A DNA stretch of 64,000 nt. Origin: Colwellia maritima. GTDB taxonomy: Bacteria > Pseudomonadota > Gammaproteobacteria > Enterobacterales > Alteromonadaceae. The stretch spans positions 186,001 to 250,000 of the forward strand of contig NZ_JAKKSL010000004.1 in the NCBI RefSeq assembly GCF_022669015.1. The letters are read 5' to 3'. Both the position numbers and the translations under genes were made by a program. Shown here piece by piece: positions 27,712 through 37,385 of this stretch (position 1 is the first letter of the stretch; each line of letters opens with the position of its first letter). Below the pieces are notes generated by a model. The model ran no database searches. It saw only the letters and a program-made list of their open reading frames with translations, and had not been told where the DNA came from.

Positions 27712-28884
27712 ATGGCTATAACAACGATAGAAACGTTTTTAAAAAAAGAATCGGCTAGTGGTATTATTTTAATGTTTGCCGCTGTATTCGCCATGATACT
27801 CGCAAATTCCCCTTGGGCAAGTTGGTACAATTTATTACTTGATGTGCCTGTTGTTGTTGCTGTAGGTAAACTAGAAATAGCTAAACCCTTACTTTTATGG
27901 ATTAACGATGGCCTCATGGCTTTATTCTTCTTTTTAGTGGGTCTTGAATTAAAACGCGAATTTTTAGAGGGCGATCTATCAGAGCCAGGGCAAGTAACAC
28001 TGCCGGCTATTGGCGCCTTAGGTGGTATGTTAATGCCGGCATTGATTTATACTGCGTTTAATTATGATAATACAGAAGCACTTAATGGTTGGGCTATCCC
28101 AACGGCTACGGATATTGCTTTTGCACTTGGAATACTTGCGATAATTGGCTCAAAAGTTCCTTTACAATTGAAGGTTTTTCTCACTTCTTTAGCTATTTTC
28201 GATGATTTAGGCGCCATTATTATTATTGCGTTATTTTATACTGATCAATTGTCTACGTTAGCGCTCATTGTTTCAGCATGCATGTTAACAATTTTATTCA
28301 TACTTAATAAAAAGAACGTAACGAGTACTTCGCCTTATATTTTTGTGGGGGTTGTTCTGTGGATTGCAGTATTAAAGTCGGGCGTACATGCAACATTAGC
28401 GGGTGTTATTCTTGCGTTTTTTATTCCAATGAAAGGGAAAGATGGTGAACTATCACCACTCAAGGAGTTAGAGCATAATTTACATTCAACCGTCGCTTTT
28501 ATTGTGTTACCTATTTTTGCTTTTGCCAATGCGGGTATTAATTTTACTGGCGTAGGGCTTGATCAAGTTATGTCTCCTGTACCTATAGGTATTATTTTAG
28601 GGTTATTAGTCGGTAAGCAGTTAGGTGTTTTTGGCTTTTGTTTTATTGCGATTAAACTAGGTTTTGCCAAATTACCAACAAATGTTAATTGGACTTTATT
28701 ATATGGTGTCGCACTTTTATGTGGGGTTGGTTTTACCATGAGTTTATTTATCGGTTCTCTTGCGTTTGAACAAAGTACAGGTAGCCCGCTTTATCAAGAT
28801 AGGTTAGGTATTGTCATTGGTTCACTCATCTCTGGAATATTAGGTTATTTTGTGATTAAAGGCGCATTGAAAAAAGTGCCTTAA
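27712..28884 (+). CDS. nhaA: Na+/H+ antiporter NhaA
   Basis: NhaA exchanges two protons for one sodium ion across the inner membrane and supports salt and alkali tolerance, as expected in a marine bacterium. The 391-residue protein has about 12 hydrophobic segments. The ion-binding aspartates are seen in TATDIAFALGI and IFDDLGAII, and the C-terminal GFTMSLFIGSLAF block is conserved. The start at 27712 (MAITTIE) is preferred because AAAGGA lies eight bases upstream and NhaA begins there; an upstream in-frame start at 27655 would add an untypical leader. Confidence 0.95.
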   Translation: MAITTIETFLKKESASGIILMFAAVFAMILANSPWASWYNLLLDVPVVVAVGKLEIAKPLLLWINDGLMALFFFLVGLELKREFLEGDLSEPGQVTLPAIGALGGMLMPALIYTAFNYDNTEALNGWAIPTATDIAFALGILAIIGSKVPLQLKVFLTSLAIFDDLGAIIIIALFYTDQLSTLALIVSACMLTILFILNKKNVTSTSPYIFVGVVLWIAVLKSGVHATLAGVILAFFIPMKGKDGELSPLKELEHNLHSTVAFIVLPIFAFANAGINFTGVGLDQVMSPVPIGIILGLLVGKQLGVFGFCFIAIKLGFAKLPTNVNWTLLYGVALLCGVGFTMSLFIGSLAFEQSTGSPLYQDRLGIVIGSLISGILGYFVIKGALKKVP

Positions 28885-28899
28885 CGCATAACCATGAAT

Positions 28900-28950
28900 A
28901 AAAAGGTGTTCTATTTCTGAATTTTGTTTGATGAAGTAGGCACCTTTTTT
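28900..28950 (+). terminator. Probable terminator after nhaA
   Basis: AAAAGGTG (28901-28908) pairs with CACCTTTT (28941-28948), with further partial pairing inside and T residues after the stem. Confidence 0.65.
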
Positions 28951-28982
28951 CGTTACAATGGCGAAAATTATATTTATCAATA

Positions 28983-29540
28983 GTGACTATGCGTCATCAG
29001 TATCAAGATCTTATTCAGCTTTTTCATCATACATTTTTCGATGAATACAATACTCGATTAGTGAAAGGTGGAGACGAACCTATATATTTGCCGGCGGGTG
29101 AGCAGTGTCCTTATCACCAAATTATTTTTGCTCATGGTTTTTATGCTAGTGCTTTTCATGAGATTGCCCACTGGTGTCATGCGGGCGAAGCAAGACGCTT
29201 GTTGGAAGATTTTGGGTACTGGTATATTCCCGATGGGAGAGATAAAGATCAGCAGAAGAAATTCGAACAGGTTGAGATTATTCCACAAGCCATCGAGTGG
29301 GCATTTAATGTTGCGGCACAAAAAGAATTTCAGGTATCTTCTGATAACTTAGACGGTTATCAAGCAGATACGGAAGGTTTTAAACTAAAAGTATTAGCAC
29401 AAGTACAACATTTCTTAATGTATGGCTTTCCTAAACGAGCAAATCAGTTTATAGAAACACTCGCTCATTTTTATAATACACCCTTACCATTAACTATTGA
29501 GCACTTTACCCGAAAAGAAGACGAAGCATGTTTAAATTAG
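28983..29540 (+). CDS. epmC: Elongation factor P hydroxylase EpmC
   Basis: EpmC (YfcM) hydroxylates the beta-lysylated lysine of elongation factor P, the last step of that modification. The metal-binding core FHEIAHWCHAGEARR (HExxH type) and the flanking block RLLEDFGYWYIPDGRD are characteristic, and the 185-residue length is normal. The frame opens with GTG at 28983; the ATG two codons later (28989) is an equally good start. It overlaps the next gene by 13 bases, so the two are translationally coupled. epmA and epmB are not in the window. Confidence 0.9.
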   Translation: MTMRHQYQDLIQLFHHTFFDEYNTRLVKGGDEPIYLPAGEQCPYHQIIFAHGFYASAFHEIAHWCHAGEARRLLEDFGYWYIPDGRDKDQQKKFEQVEIIPQAIEWAFNVAAQKEFQVSSDNLDGYQADTEGFKLKVLAQVQHFLMYGFPKRANQFIETLAHFYNTPLPLTIEHFTRKEDEACLN

Positions 29541-30703
29541 GCTTAATCATTAACCCTATCGGCGGGGTTGGTGGTAGCGTAGCACTTAAAGGCAGCGATA
29601 ATATGGTAGAGCAAGCTTTAGCTTTAGGAGCAGAGCTAAAGGCTAATGCACGAACACAAGCAGCGTTAACTGTTTTGCTACCTTATAAAAATGACATTGA
29701 GATTTATACTGCTAATAATCAAATGGGGGAGCAAGCAGCAAAAGCATTAGGTTTTGAAGTTAAGTTGATTTATCAAACTGACAGCGAGACTACTCAAGCT
29801 GAAGATACTGAAAAAGCACTTTTGGCATTATTATCCGCACACGTTGATATTATTTTATTTGCCGGCGGGGATGGCACCGCCCGTAACATCGCTAGTGTCA
29901 TTTCAAAAAATGTTGAAAATAATGAATATCCCCAAGTACCTGTTTTGGGAATACCCGCAGGCTGTAAAATTCACTCGGGGGTTTATGCTATCACGCCTAC
30001 CGCCGCAGGTCGTGTGGTTGAGTTAATGCTTACTAAACAATTAGTTACATTAACTGAAGGTGATGTTATGGATATTGACGAGTCGTTATTTCGTCAAGGT
30101 ATTGTTAAAGCAAAGCGTTTTGGCGAAATGCAAATACCGAGTGAACTACGCTATGTTCAAGCGGTAAAATCTGGTGGTAAAGAGTCTGATGAATTAGTCC
30201 TTCAAGATATTAGTGAAGAAGTCATTGCTAAGATGGTAGATAATGAAGATAACTTGTTTATTATTGGCTCTGGCTCAACTACGGATTTCTTAATGCATGA
30301 ACTTGGCTTGGAAAGTACGCTACTTGGCGTCGATTTAGTACAAAACCAATGTTTAATGGCTAATGATGTGACAGAAAGCATACTGTGGCAACAACTGATG
30401 ATAGCGAAGGGCGCTAATAAGAATGTTAATTTAGTCATCACGTTAATTGGTGGGCAAGGGCATATTTTTGGACGCGGTAATCAGCAATTAAGCCCGCGCA
30501 TCATTCGCTATATTATTAATCAACCGTGTGGTAAAGAAAATGTCATCATTATCGCCACTAAAACGAAGTTAACTCAGTTGAATAACAAACCACTAATCTG
30601 TGACACTGGTGATAATGAACTAGATCAGTTATTGTCTGGCTTTATGCCAATTACCACAGGTTATAAAGATCAGGTACTTTACCCGGTATCGAGCCCTTTA
30701 TAA
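29528..30703 (+). CDS. ATP-NAD kinase family protein (AcoX-like)
   Basis: The 391-residue protein has the NAD-kinase-like fold: a GGDGT motif in LFAGGDGTARNIASV and an N-terminal GLIINPIGGVGG loop. It belongs to the AcoX branch and not to housekeeping NadK, which is encoded at 15914-16784. The cellular role of these AcoX-like proteins is not well defined; some may phosphorylate NAD or a related nucleotide. It overlaps the end of epmC by 13 bases, and recR follows 43 bases downstream. Confidence 0.82.
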   Translation: MFKLGLIINPIGGVGGSVALKGSDNMVEQALALGAELKANARTQAALTVLLPYKNDIEIYTANNQMGEQAAKALGFEVKLIYQTDSETTQAEDTEKALLALLSAHVDIILFAGGDGTARNIASVISKNVENNEYPQVPVLGIPAGCKIHSGVYAITPTAAGRVVELMLTKQLVTLTEGDVMDIDESLFRQGIVKAKRFGEMQIPSELRYVQAVKSGGKESDELVLQDISEEVIAKMVDNEDNLFIIGSGSTTDFLMHELGLESTLLGVDLVQNQCLMANDVTESILWQQLMIAKGANKNVNLVITLIGGQGHIFGRGNQQLSPRIIRYIINQPCGKENVIIIATKTKLTQLNNKPLICDTGDNELDQLLSGFMPITTGYKDQVLYPVSSPL

Positions 30704-30746
30704 GTTTGCTAGTTAACCGTTATTAAGAATTTTAAAGACTGCTTTT

Positions 30747-31350
30747 ATGAAATTTAGCCCATTAGTACAAGAACTTATTGATGCTTTGAAATGTTTACCT
30801 GGTGTTGGGGCTAAGTCTGCCCGAGCGCATGGCCTTTCAGTTGTTAGAACGAAATCGTCGTGGTGGTAGTAAGCTTGCAGCAACCTTAGCTGTAGCAATG
30901 ACTGATATTGGTCATTGTCAATCCTGTCGGAATTTTACCGAACAAGATTTATGTGAAATATGTCAAAGCCCTAAACGAAAAATTGCCACAACGTTATGTG
31001 TTGTTGAAAGCCCTGGCGATGTGATTGCTATAGAACAAACGGGGGAATTCGGTGGGAAATATTTTGTATTGATGGGGCATCTATCTCCCATTGATGGCAT
31101 AGGACCTGATGATTTAGGTTTAGATATTTTAGAAAATCAATTTGCGTCAGGGCAATTTGAAGAAGTGATTTTAGCTACTAACCCGACGGTTGAAGGTGAA
31201 GCCACGGCACATTTTATTGCTGAACTGGCACAAAAATATCAAGTAACTATTTCTCGTATTGCTCATGGTGTTCCTGTTGGTGGTGAACTTGAATATGTTG
31301 ATGGTAATACTTTATCTCATGCATTTTCAGGCAGAAAAAATTATTTTTAG
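30747..31350 (+). CDS. recR: Recombination mediator RecR (frameshifted)
   Basis: RecR works with RecO (and RecF) to load RecA on single-stranded gaps. The helix-hairpin-helix (LPGVGAKSA), the zinc finger ([17 protein letters not shown]), the Toprim domain ([15 protein letters not shown]) and the C-terminal [19 protein letters not shown] are all clear. An extra G near 30820-30824 (GCCCGAGCGC instead of GCCCAGCGC) splits the frame just after KSA. Corrected, the protein is about 200 residues, normal for RecR. Its last nine codons (AFSGRKNYF) are found again 2.2 kb downstream, beyond a two-gene insert and before htpG. Confidence 0.92.
31319..31350 (+). repeat. Direct repeat, recR 3' end (left junction of insert)
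   Basis: The last 32 bases of recR. They match 33527-33558 at 28 of 32 positions, with an identical 15-base core ATGCATTTTCAGGCA. Three mismatches are silent or in the stop codon, and one changes R to K. Confidence 0.8.
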
Positions 31351-31549
31351 ACCGCGATTATAATCATAAGAACGAATTGTAGGCGAATTTAGTCGCGCTG
31401 AGTAAACTTTTATTTTCTTTTTTTAATATAGGTGATATCTTAGCGAGTAGAATTAATGGTAATTTAATTTTCAAGTTATTAAAAGAAGGAGCCTTTTTGT
31501 AATTTTAAAACCAATGTAATAATACTAACAATATGATAAGGAAATCAGT

Positions 31550-32476
31550 ATGTCTACATATGCAAGATCCACCATTGCCGAAAAACAGCGTCAACATCAG
31601 ATCCACAAGGCAATCAAAAATAACCAAGACACCCTTGTTCAAATGAACAGCCAAGAATTTATCGATTATGTGGTTCACACACTGCGCTTACAAGGTAAAG
31701 TACAACAACAAATCATCGAGTGGTTCGAGAATGCGTTTCAAAAAGCAGGTGTGAACCCACAAAACTGGGAACAATACAAAGCAAGCATTAAAACAGGTAC
31801 AGGCTTTATTCCATGGGGAGTCGATGTGGTGGGACTTGGCGCTATTGCGTTAGAAATGAAACGCGACGGAAACACCTTCTCCAAATATTACGTTAAAACT
31901 TATAATGGTAAGCCTAATGTGGTGTTTAAAGGTTATTCAGGATTTCGTAAACATTTAACTGGTACCAAATACCTAGCAAGTAACCCAAAAGTGGTGTCAT
32001 TCGGAATAGGTAAACTTGGTGTTGCTAAATCCATTAAAACCGGTTTTGTTGTAACAGTGATTATTTCTGCGACCTTTCATGCTTTTGAACAAATGCTAAA
32101 CGACCAAGCCACTTGGCATGATTTTGTTGGTGGTATGGCGGTTGATGTTGGTATCGCCGCGGCAGCTTCAGGCATTGCTTGGGGGGCTGTAGCCACTTAT
32201 ATTGGTGGTACTGTGGCAATGGCTGCGGTGGGGCCGATGTTGGCGGTAGTTGTAGTGGGCGCTGCATTGATGATGCTCACGACCGCATTTGTTGATTCGG
32301 ACGCATTGTCTAAAAATCTTGCGGATAGTTTACGTGAAGCTGAGCAACAGTTTAAACAAGGCTTGTTAAACGTACAGTATGAAATTAATCGGGTAGAGCG
32401 TATGTTTGATGCCGATCCCATCGGTTTTATACATCGTTTATTCGGTATTCCGTATTTTGGAACTCAGTTTCGATGA
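31550..32476 (+). CDS. Putative membrane-active toxin/effector
   Basis: I do not recognise a named family. The 308-residue protein has a charged helical N-terminal half (about residues 1-75). A conserved-looking middle follows: VFKGYSGFRKHLTGTKYLASNPKV, about 126-150. Then come long hydrophobic segments (about 163-180 and 192-248, rich in Gly and Ala) and a charged C-terminal helix. It has no signal peptide. Hydrophobic hairpins in an otherwise soluble protein are typical of colicin-like and type VI pore-forming effectors. The next gene overlaps it by four bases and encodes a small membrane protein, as toxin-immunity pairs do. AAGGAAATCAG precedes the start codon. Confidence 0.5.
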   Translation: MSTYARSTIAEKQRQHQIHKAIKNNQDTLVQMNSQEFIDYVVHTLRLQGKVQQQIIEWFENAFQKAGVNPQNWEQYKASIKTGTGFIPWGVDVVGLGAIALEMKRDGNTFSKYYVKTYNGKPNVVFKGYSGFRKHLTGTKYLASNPKVVSFGIGKLGVAKSIKTGFVVTVIISATFHAFEQMLNDQATWHDFVGGMAVDVGIAAAASGIAWGAVATYIGGTVAMAAVGPMLAVVVVGAALMMLTTAFVDSDALSKNLADSLREAEQQFKQGLLNVQYEINRVERMFDADPIGFIHRLFGIPYFGTQFR

Positions 32477-33056
32477 AAGACGCAATAGAGGTTTGTTCTA
32501 AGCCTATATCCCCCTTGCAAGGAGGGGTATTTATTACGTTATTATTAGGGTGTGTGTTTGCATTAGTGATGACGGCTTTGAATGAGTTTGCCATGCTAGA
32601 ACATATTAAAGAGGGGGTGGCGTTAGTGAAAGTACGCAATGTTGTGTTTCCTTTATTAAGTATGGTTCCGGCATTTTTGGTATTAGCGTGGGGGATTGTG
32701 CATCAAGTGAAACAAACTATGACCGTTGAAAAGCAAAAAAAAGGCTTGGTTTTCATTGGGGGCAGTTTTCCTGTCTTTCTTTTGGTATGGCTCATTTATA
32801 ATTCCCAAGTGATGGGTGGCTAGAATCACAAGGCTATTCTCAATGCACTTGGTATTCAGGTGCATCAATGGGGGCTGCGAAAGTGATGGTGAGTAAGCGT
32901 GAATTTTGTATTAAAGAAGGCTATCAAGTTCGTATTGATTTACTCGACTGGTTTGAAGCACAGCACCAATCAGGGCAGAAAACCACAGTGGAACAGGCTC
33001 GAAATAAACAGTCTGAACTATTAGCTAAATATAAAGAGCGGTTTGATTTGCTGTAA
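32473..33056 (+). CDS. Putative membrane immunity protein (frameshifted)
   Basis: This protein has three transmembrane segments (about residues 18-39, 57-79 and 91-110) and a C-terminal extracytoplasmic part with two spaced cysteines (GYSQC ... KREFC), followed by a charged tail ending KYKERFDLL. A one-base indel near 32800-32815 splits it; reading through gives NSQV/DGWLESQGYSQC and a length of about 194 residues. The cysteine-bearing loop after three membrane segments recalls DUF1240-type and other pore-toxin immunity proteins; this is a resemblance from memory. Its ATGA overlap with the upstream gene shows coupled translation. Confidence 0.5.
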
Positions 33057-33526
33057 AGTATAAATATTAACTAACTTTCATTCATTTTTCGTTCTTCCTT
33101 TGAGTGTGAGCTAGTTTTATGTCATTTTAAATAAGACTTTAAATTATTATGATAGAAGAATTAAACTCGTGCTTAAACATGAGGTTAATTCTTCGACTAA
33201 AGCGTTGGTATGACGCCTCCCGTCAAGTTAAATGCACTGATCTATGCTCAATAAATCAGAGCCATATTGTTCACTTCTCAATTAAGTGAGTTAACGCATT
33301 AGATGGAGTAAGTAAATTTGTCGGTTATCATGCTGATATACCTGGATTATTAAGCTGTTGGCTAACTGCGTATACCTTATTTATTCCATCGTGACACCTA
33401 TTCGGGTGTTGGACAAGTCCGGAGTCTGCTTTATATAGTAAATAAGGGTGAAGGAGTTACGATCAATTGCTTGATCGCAAGGCGCACTAAGCTAAGCTGT
33501 GAAATAGTTTGGTTTTTCGCCTTTTA
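33057..33526. other. Noncoding, hairpin-rich part of the insert
   Basis: No gene is visible. Several inverted repeats occur: GAAGAATTAA/TTAATTCTTC (33158-33200), CCTTATTTA (33373-33381)/TAAATAAGG (33440-33448) enclosing smaller hairpins, and a perfect CGATCAA-TTGC-TTGATCG (33460-33477). They could be recombination sites, a small RNA or a terminator region. Confidence 0.4.
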
Positions 33527-33558
33527 ATGCATTTTCAGGCAAAAAAAACTACTTTTAA
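33527..33558 (+). repeat. Direct repeat, second copy of recR 3' end (right junction)
   Basis: It encodes AFSGKKNYF and a stop codon in a frame matching the RecR C-terminus AFSGRKNYF. The similarity stops abruptly upstream of the ATGCATTTT core, which marks a recombination junction. Confidence 0.75.
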
Positions 33559-33681
33559 TGCGCCTTCCTGTGTTGTTAGTAAGTATTAAGTGATTAATTG
33601 AAATGTTTAAATATATATGATTTATTGATTATAAAAAAACTGAGATTATTTGAGTTTTTTTATCTAAAGTTCATCCTTCCC

Positions 33682-33709
33682 CTTGAAAAAAGTTAAACCA
33701 TCCTCAGAT
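33682..33709 (+). promoter_or_regulatory. Sigma-32 heat-shock promoter of htpG
   Basis: CTTGAAA (33682-33688) is a perfect -35 for sigma-32, followed after 13 bases by CCTCAGAT (33702-33709). It is 106 bases before the htpG start and lies outside the insert. Confidence 0.72.
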
Positions 33710-33815
33710 ATGTAGCAACAAGTGTTCTTCGTTTGAATCACTTAGATTCAAGTCAATCTAGGAGAACAGTTATCAAATTAGTTATCACATTGTAAAAATA
33801 AGTAGGAATTATCAC

Positions 33816-35775
33816 ATGACAATTGAAAAAGAACCAGTAAATCATAAGTTTGCGTCAGATAACGCTAAGATACTTCAACTAATGATCCACAGTCTTTATT
33901 CTAATAAAGAAATTTTCTTACGTGAGTTAGTATCAAATGCAGCAGATGCTTCAGATAAACTACGTTTTAAAGGTTTATCTAATGCTGATTTGTTTGAAGG
34001 TGATGGTGAGCTAAGAGTTCGTGTTAGTTGTGATAAAGAAAACAACACAGTGACTATTTCAGATAACGGCATAGGTATGAACCTTGATGAAGTTGTTGAA
34101 CATTTAGGTACTATTGCAAAATCAGGTACGGCTGAATTTTTCTCACAATTATCGGGTGACCAAGCGTCTGATTCACAATTAATTGGCCAATTTGGTGTTG
34201 GATTTTACTCTGCGTTTATCGTTGCGGATAAAGTGACTGTTCGTACGCGTCGTGCAGGTGATGATGCCTCTGAAGGTGTTGAATGGGTGAGTGCAGGTGA
34301 AGGTGAATTCACTACTGCTAAAATCAATAAAACCAACCGTGGTACTGATATTATTCTTCATCTAAAAGAAGAAGAAAGTGAATTTGCTGATGAATGGCGA
34401 TTAAAGTCAATTGTGACTAAATACTCTGATCACATTTCTGTTTCTGTGGAAATGTTAACGCCTGAAGTTCCTGCTGTTGAAGCCGTTGCTGAAGAGAAAG
34501 ATGATGAAGGCAACGTGACTACGCCTGCAGTAGAGGCACGAGATGCAATCGACCAAATGGGAAGCTATTAACAAAGCAACTGCATTATGGACTCGTGAAA
34601 AAGCAGATATTTCTGATGAAGAATACAATGAATTTTACAAACATGTATCCCATGACTTTGGCGACCCATTATTATGGGAACACAATAAAGTAGAAGGTAA
34701 AACTGAATATACTTCGTTGCTTTATGTGCCGGCAAAAGCACCATTTGACATGTACAACCGTGAAAAACAGCATGGTTTAAAACTCTATGTTCAACGCGTA
34801 TTTATTATGGATGACGCTGAACAATTTATGCCGACGTATTTACGTTTTGTAAAAGGTTTGCTTGATTCAAATGATCTACCGTTAAACGTTTCGCGTGAAA
34901 TTTTACAGGATAACAAAGTTACCCAAGCCATTCGAAAAGGTTGTACTAAACGTGTATTGAAAATGCTTGAAAAATTAGGCAAAAATGATGCTGAAAAATA
35001 TCAAGGTTTTTGGGATGAGTTTGGACAAGTATTAAAAGAAGGCCCGGCTGAAGATATCTCTAATAAAGAGCAAATTGCAGGGTTATTACGTTTTGCTTCA
35101 ACCAATGAAGACAGTGCTGTGCAAAACGTGTCGTTAGCTTCGTATGTTGAGCGCATGAAAGAAGGTCAAGATAAAATTTATTATGTGGTTGCTGACAGTT
35201 TTGCTGCTGCTAAAAATAGCCCGCATTTAGAAGTTTTCCGTAAAAAAGGTATTGAAGTATTATTGATGTCTGACCGTATTGATGAATGGTTAGTCAGCCA
35301 CCTGAATGAATTTGATGGTAAACAACTACAGTCAGTAACGCGTGGTGGTTTAGATCTAGGTGATATGGATGATGCTGAAACGAAAGAAGCACAAGAAAAA
35401 CTTGAGAAAGAGTTTGATGGTGTGGTTAGTCGTATTAAAGAAGCGTTAAAAGGTAAAGTGAAAGAGGTTAAATTATCTCAACGTCTTACTGATTCACCTG
35501 CATGTATTGTAGCCGATGAGAATGATATGAGTAGTCAAATGGCTAAACTGATGGCTTCTGTTGGTCAAGAAGTGCCAGAAACACTGCCTATATTCGAAAT
35601 AAACGGTGAGCATGAGTTAGTTAAGCATGTAGCTGATGAACAAGATGATGATAAGTTTAACCAATGGGTTGAAGTATTATTTGAACAAGCTATGTTAGCA
35701 GAACGTGGTAGTTTAAAAGACCCGGCGAGCTTTGTATCTCGTTTAAATAAATTGATGTTAAGTTTAACTAAGTAA
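33816..35775 (+). CDS. htpG: Molecular chaperone HtpG (Hsp90), frameshifted
   Basis: HtpG is the bacterial Hsp90, which remodels client proteins with DnaK. The N-terminal ATPase domain has [22 protein letters not shown] and [15 protein letters not shown]. The middle domain has [21 protein letters not shown] and [11 protein letters not shown], and a C-terminal dimerisation domain follows. The frame breaks at 34555-34557, where one extra A (CAAATGG for CAATGG) turns DQWEAINKA into DQMGSY. Corrected length is about 650 residues, slightly longer than E. coli HtpG because of an acidic/Val/Ala insertion ([16 protein letters not shown]) in the middle domain. The synteny recR-htpG-adk is kept apart from the insert. 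Confidence 0.94.
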
Positions 35776-35810
35776 GTTTGTACTGATAAAACAGTATACT
35801 TTAGTCTGAA

Positions 35811-35847
35811 AAAGGAGCAATTCACTGTAAATGAATGCTCCTTTTTT
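35811..35847 (+). terminator. Intrinsic terminator after htpG
   Basis: GGAGCA/TGCTCC with an inner ATTCA/TGAAT stem, flanked by A and T runs, 36 bases after the htpG stop codon. Confidence 0.85.
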
Positions 35848-36019
35848 GTATGCTATGCTTGTTTGATTCTGGGCTAACTTGTATAGTGTTTGCCCCAACA
35901 AATAGAATAGCTAAGAATTATTACATTAGTGTGATCAAGTTGCCTTATATTGATAAGGCTGCAGTGCTGAGTGCTATTGTATTAATGTAATTATTTTTTA
36001 TTTAAACATTATCATTTAA

Positions 36020-36676
<657 letters not shown>

Positions 36677-36710
36677 CTTAGTTTTTGATTTTAAAAATAA
36701 ATAATGAATA

Positions 36711-36734
36711 AAACTCGCTGCGGCGAGTTTTTTG
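36711..36734 (+). terminator. Intrinsic terminator after adk
   Basis: AAACTCGC-TGCG-GCGAGTTT followed by TTT is a compact strong hairpin 35 bases after the adk stop codon. Confidence 0.88.
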
Positions 36735-36953
36735 TTATATAACAAAATTAATTTAATGGATTTGGTTTTAAACCAATTTCACTAAATTATTGCCCACTTG
36801 TACTGGTTAAAATAATCCATGGCGGCGTTGCTCTCAATCCCAATAGCCTGCTATTGCTCAATCAAGCGTCTTGCCCTGATTTATTTTTCCTACACACAAC
36901 AAGATCACAAACTTAATGAAACTGGTATTACATTCCAGAATTAAAGGAGAATT

Positions 36954-37348
36954 ATGGCTATTAACATTACAATAACGGCATTTTATGCAAGTTTACTTAC
37001 GCTGCTTTATATTGGCTTATCTTTCAATGTAATCCGGTTACGATTTAAACTTAAAGTCGGCGTGGGTGATGGAGGTCAAGAGCAGTTAACCAAGGCAATT
37101 AGAATACATGGCAATTTTTCTGAATACATGCCATTAGCATTAATTTTGTTAGTGGGTTTGAACTTAGCGGAGGAAATAGCGCTTGGGTACATGTGTTTGG
37201 TAGTGTTTTGTTTATTGGTAGAGTTTTACATGCTATAGGTTTAACTCAGTCTGTAGGCACTTCCAAACCAAGAGTTTTTGGTATCCTAAGTATGTTTATT
37301 GTTTTACTTGTGCTAGCCATTGCCAATATTTATACTTTTATCTGGTAA
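36954..37348 (+). CDS. MAPEG-family membrane protein (frameshifted)
   Basis: The N-terminal part (ITAFYASLLTLLYIGLSFNVIRLR, AIRIHGNFSEYMPLALILL) and, in another frame, the C-terminal part (VFGSVLFIGRVLHAIGLTQS) together make the four-helix MAPEG fold. This is the family of glutathione-dependent membrane enzymes, and bacterial members (YecN-like) have no clear substrate. One indel near 37184-37188 in a GGG run joins the halves into a protein of about 131 residues. GGAG lies seven bases before the start codon. Confidence 0.75.
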
Positions 37349-37385
37349 GGTGTTTTTCGATCAATCCTCCTAAAGAAAATGCACC

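Larger units (their letters stand above)
31351..33558. mobile_element. Candidate inserted element between recR and htpG
   Basis: In E. coli and relatives recR is followed directly by htpG. Here 2.2 kb separate them, and the segment ends with a second copy of the recR 3' end at 33527-33558. Such a duplication of a gene end is what integration at that 3' end leaves. The segment holds two genes (a putative toxin and membrane immunity protein) and about 470 bases of hairpin-rich noncoding DNA. No integrase or transposase is present, so it would be a cargo-only or decayed element. The boundaries are seen; mobility is inferred. Confidence 0.55.

Noticed and set aside
29528-30703. A second housekeeping NAD kinase
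   Set aside because: The sequence is of the AcoX-like branch; the housekeeping nadK is at 15914-16784.
33280-33330. Possible integron attC/attI site (GCATTAGATGGAG)
   Set aside because: The core GTTRRRY is not present, and no matching RYYYAAC inverse core or integron integrase is visible.
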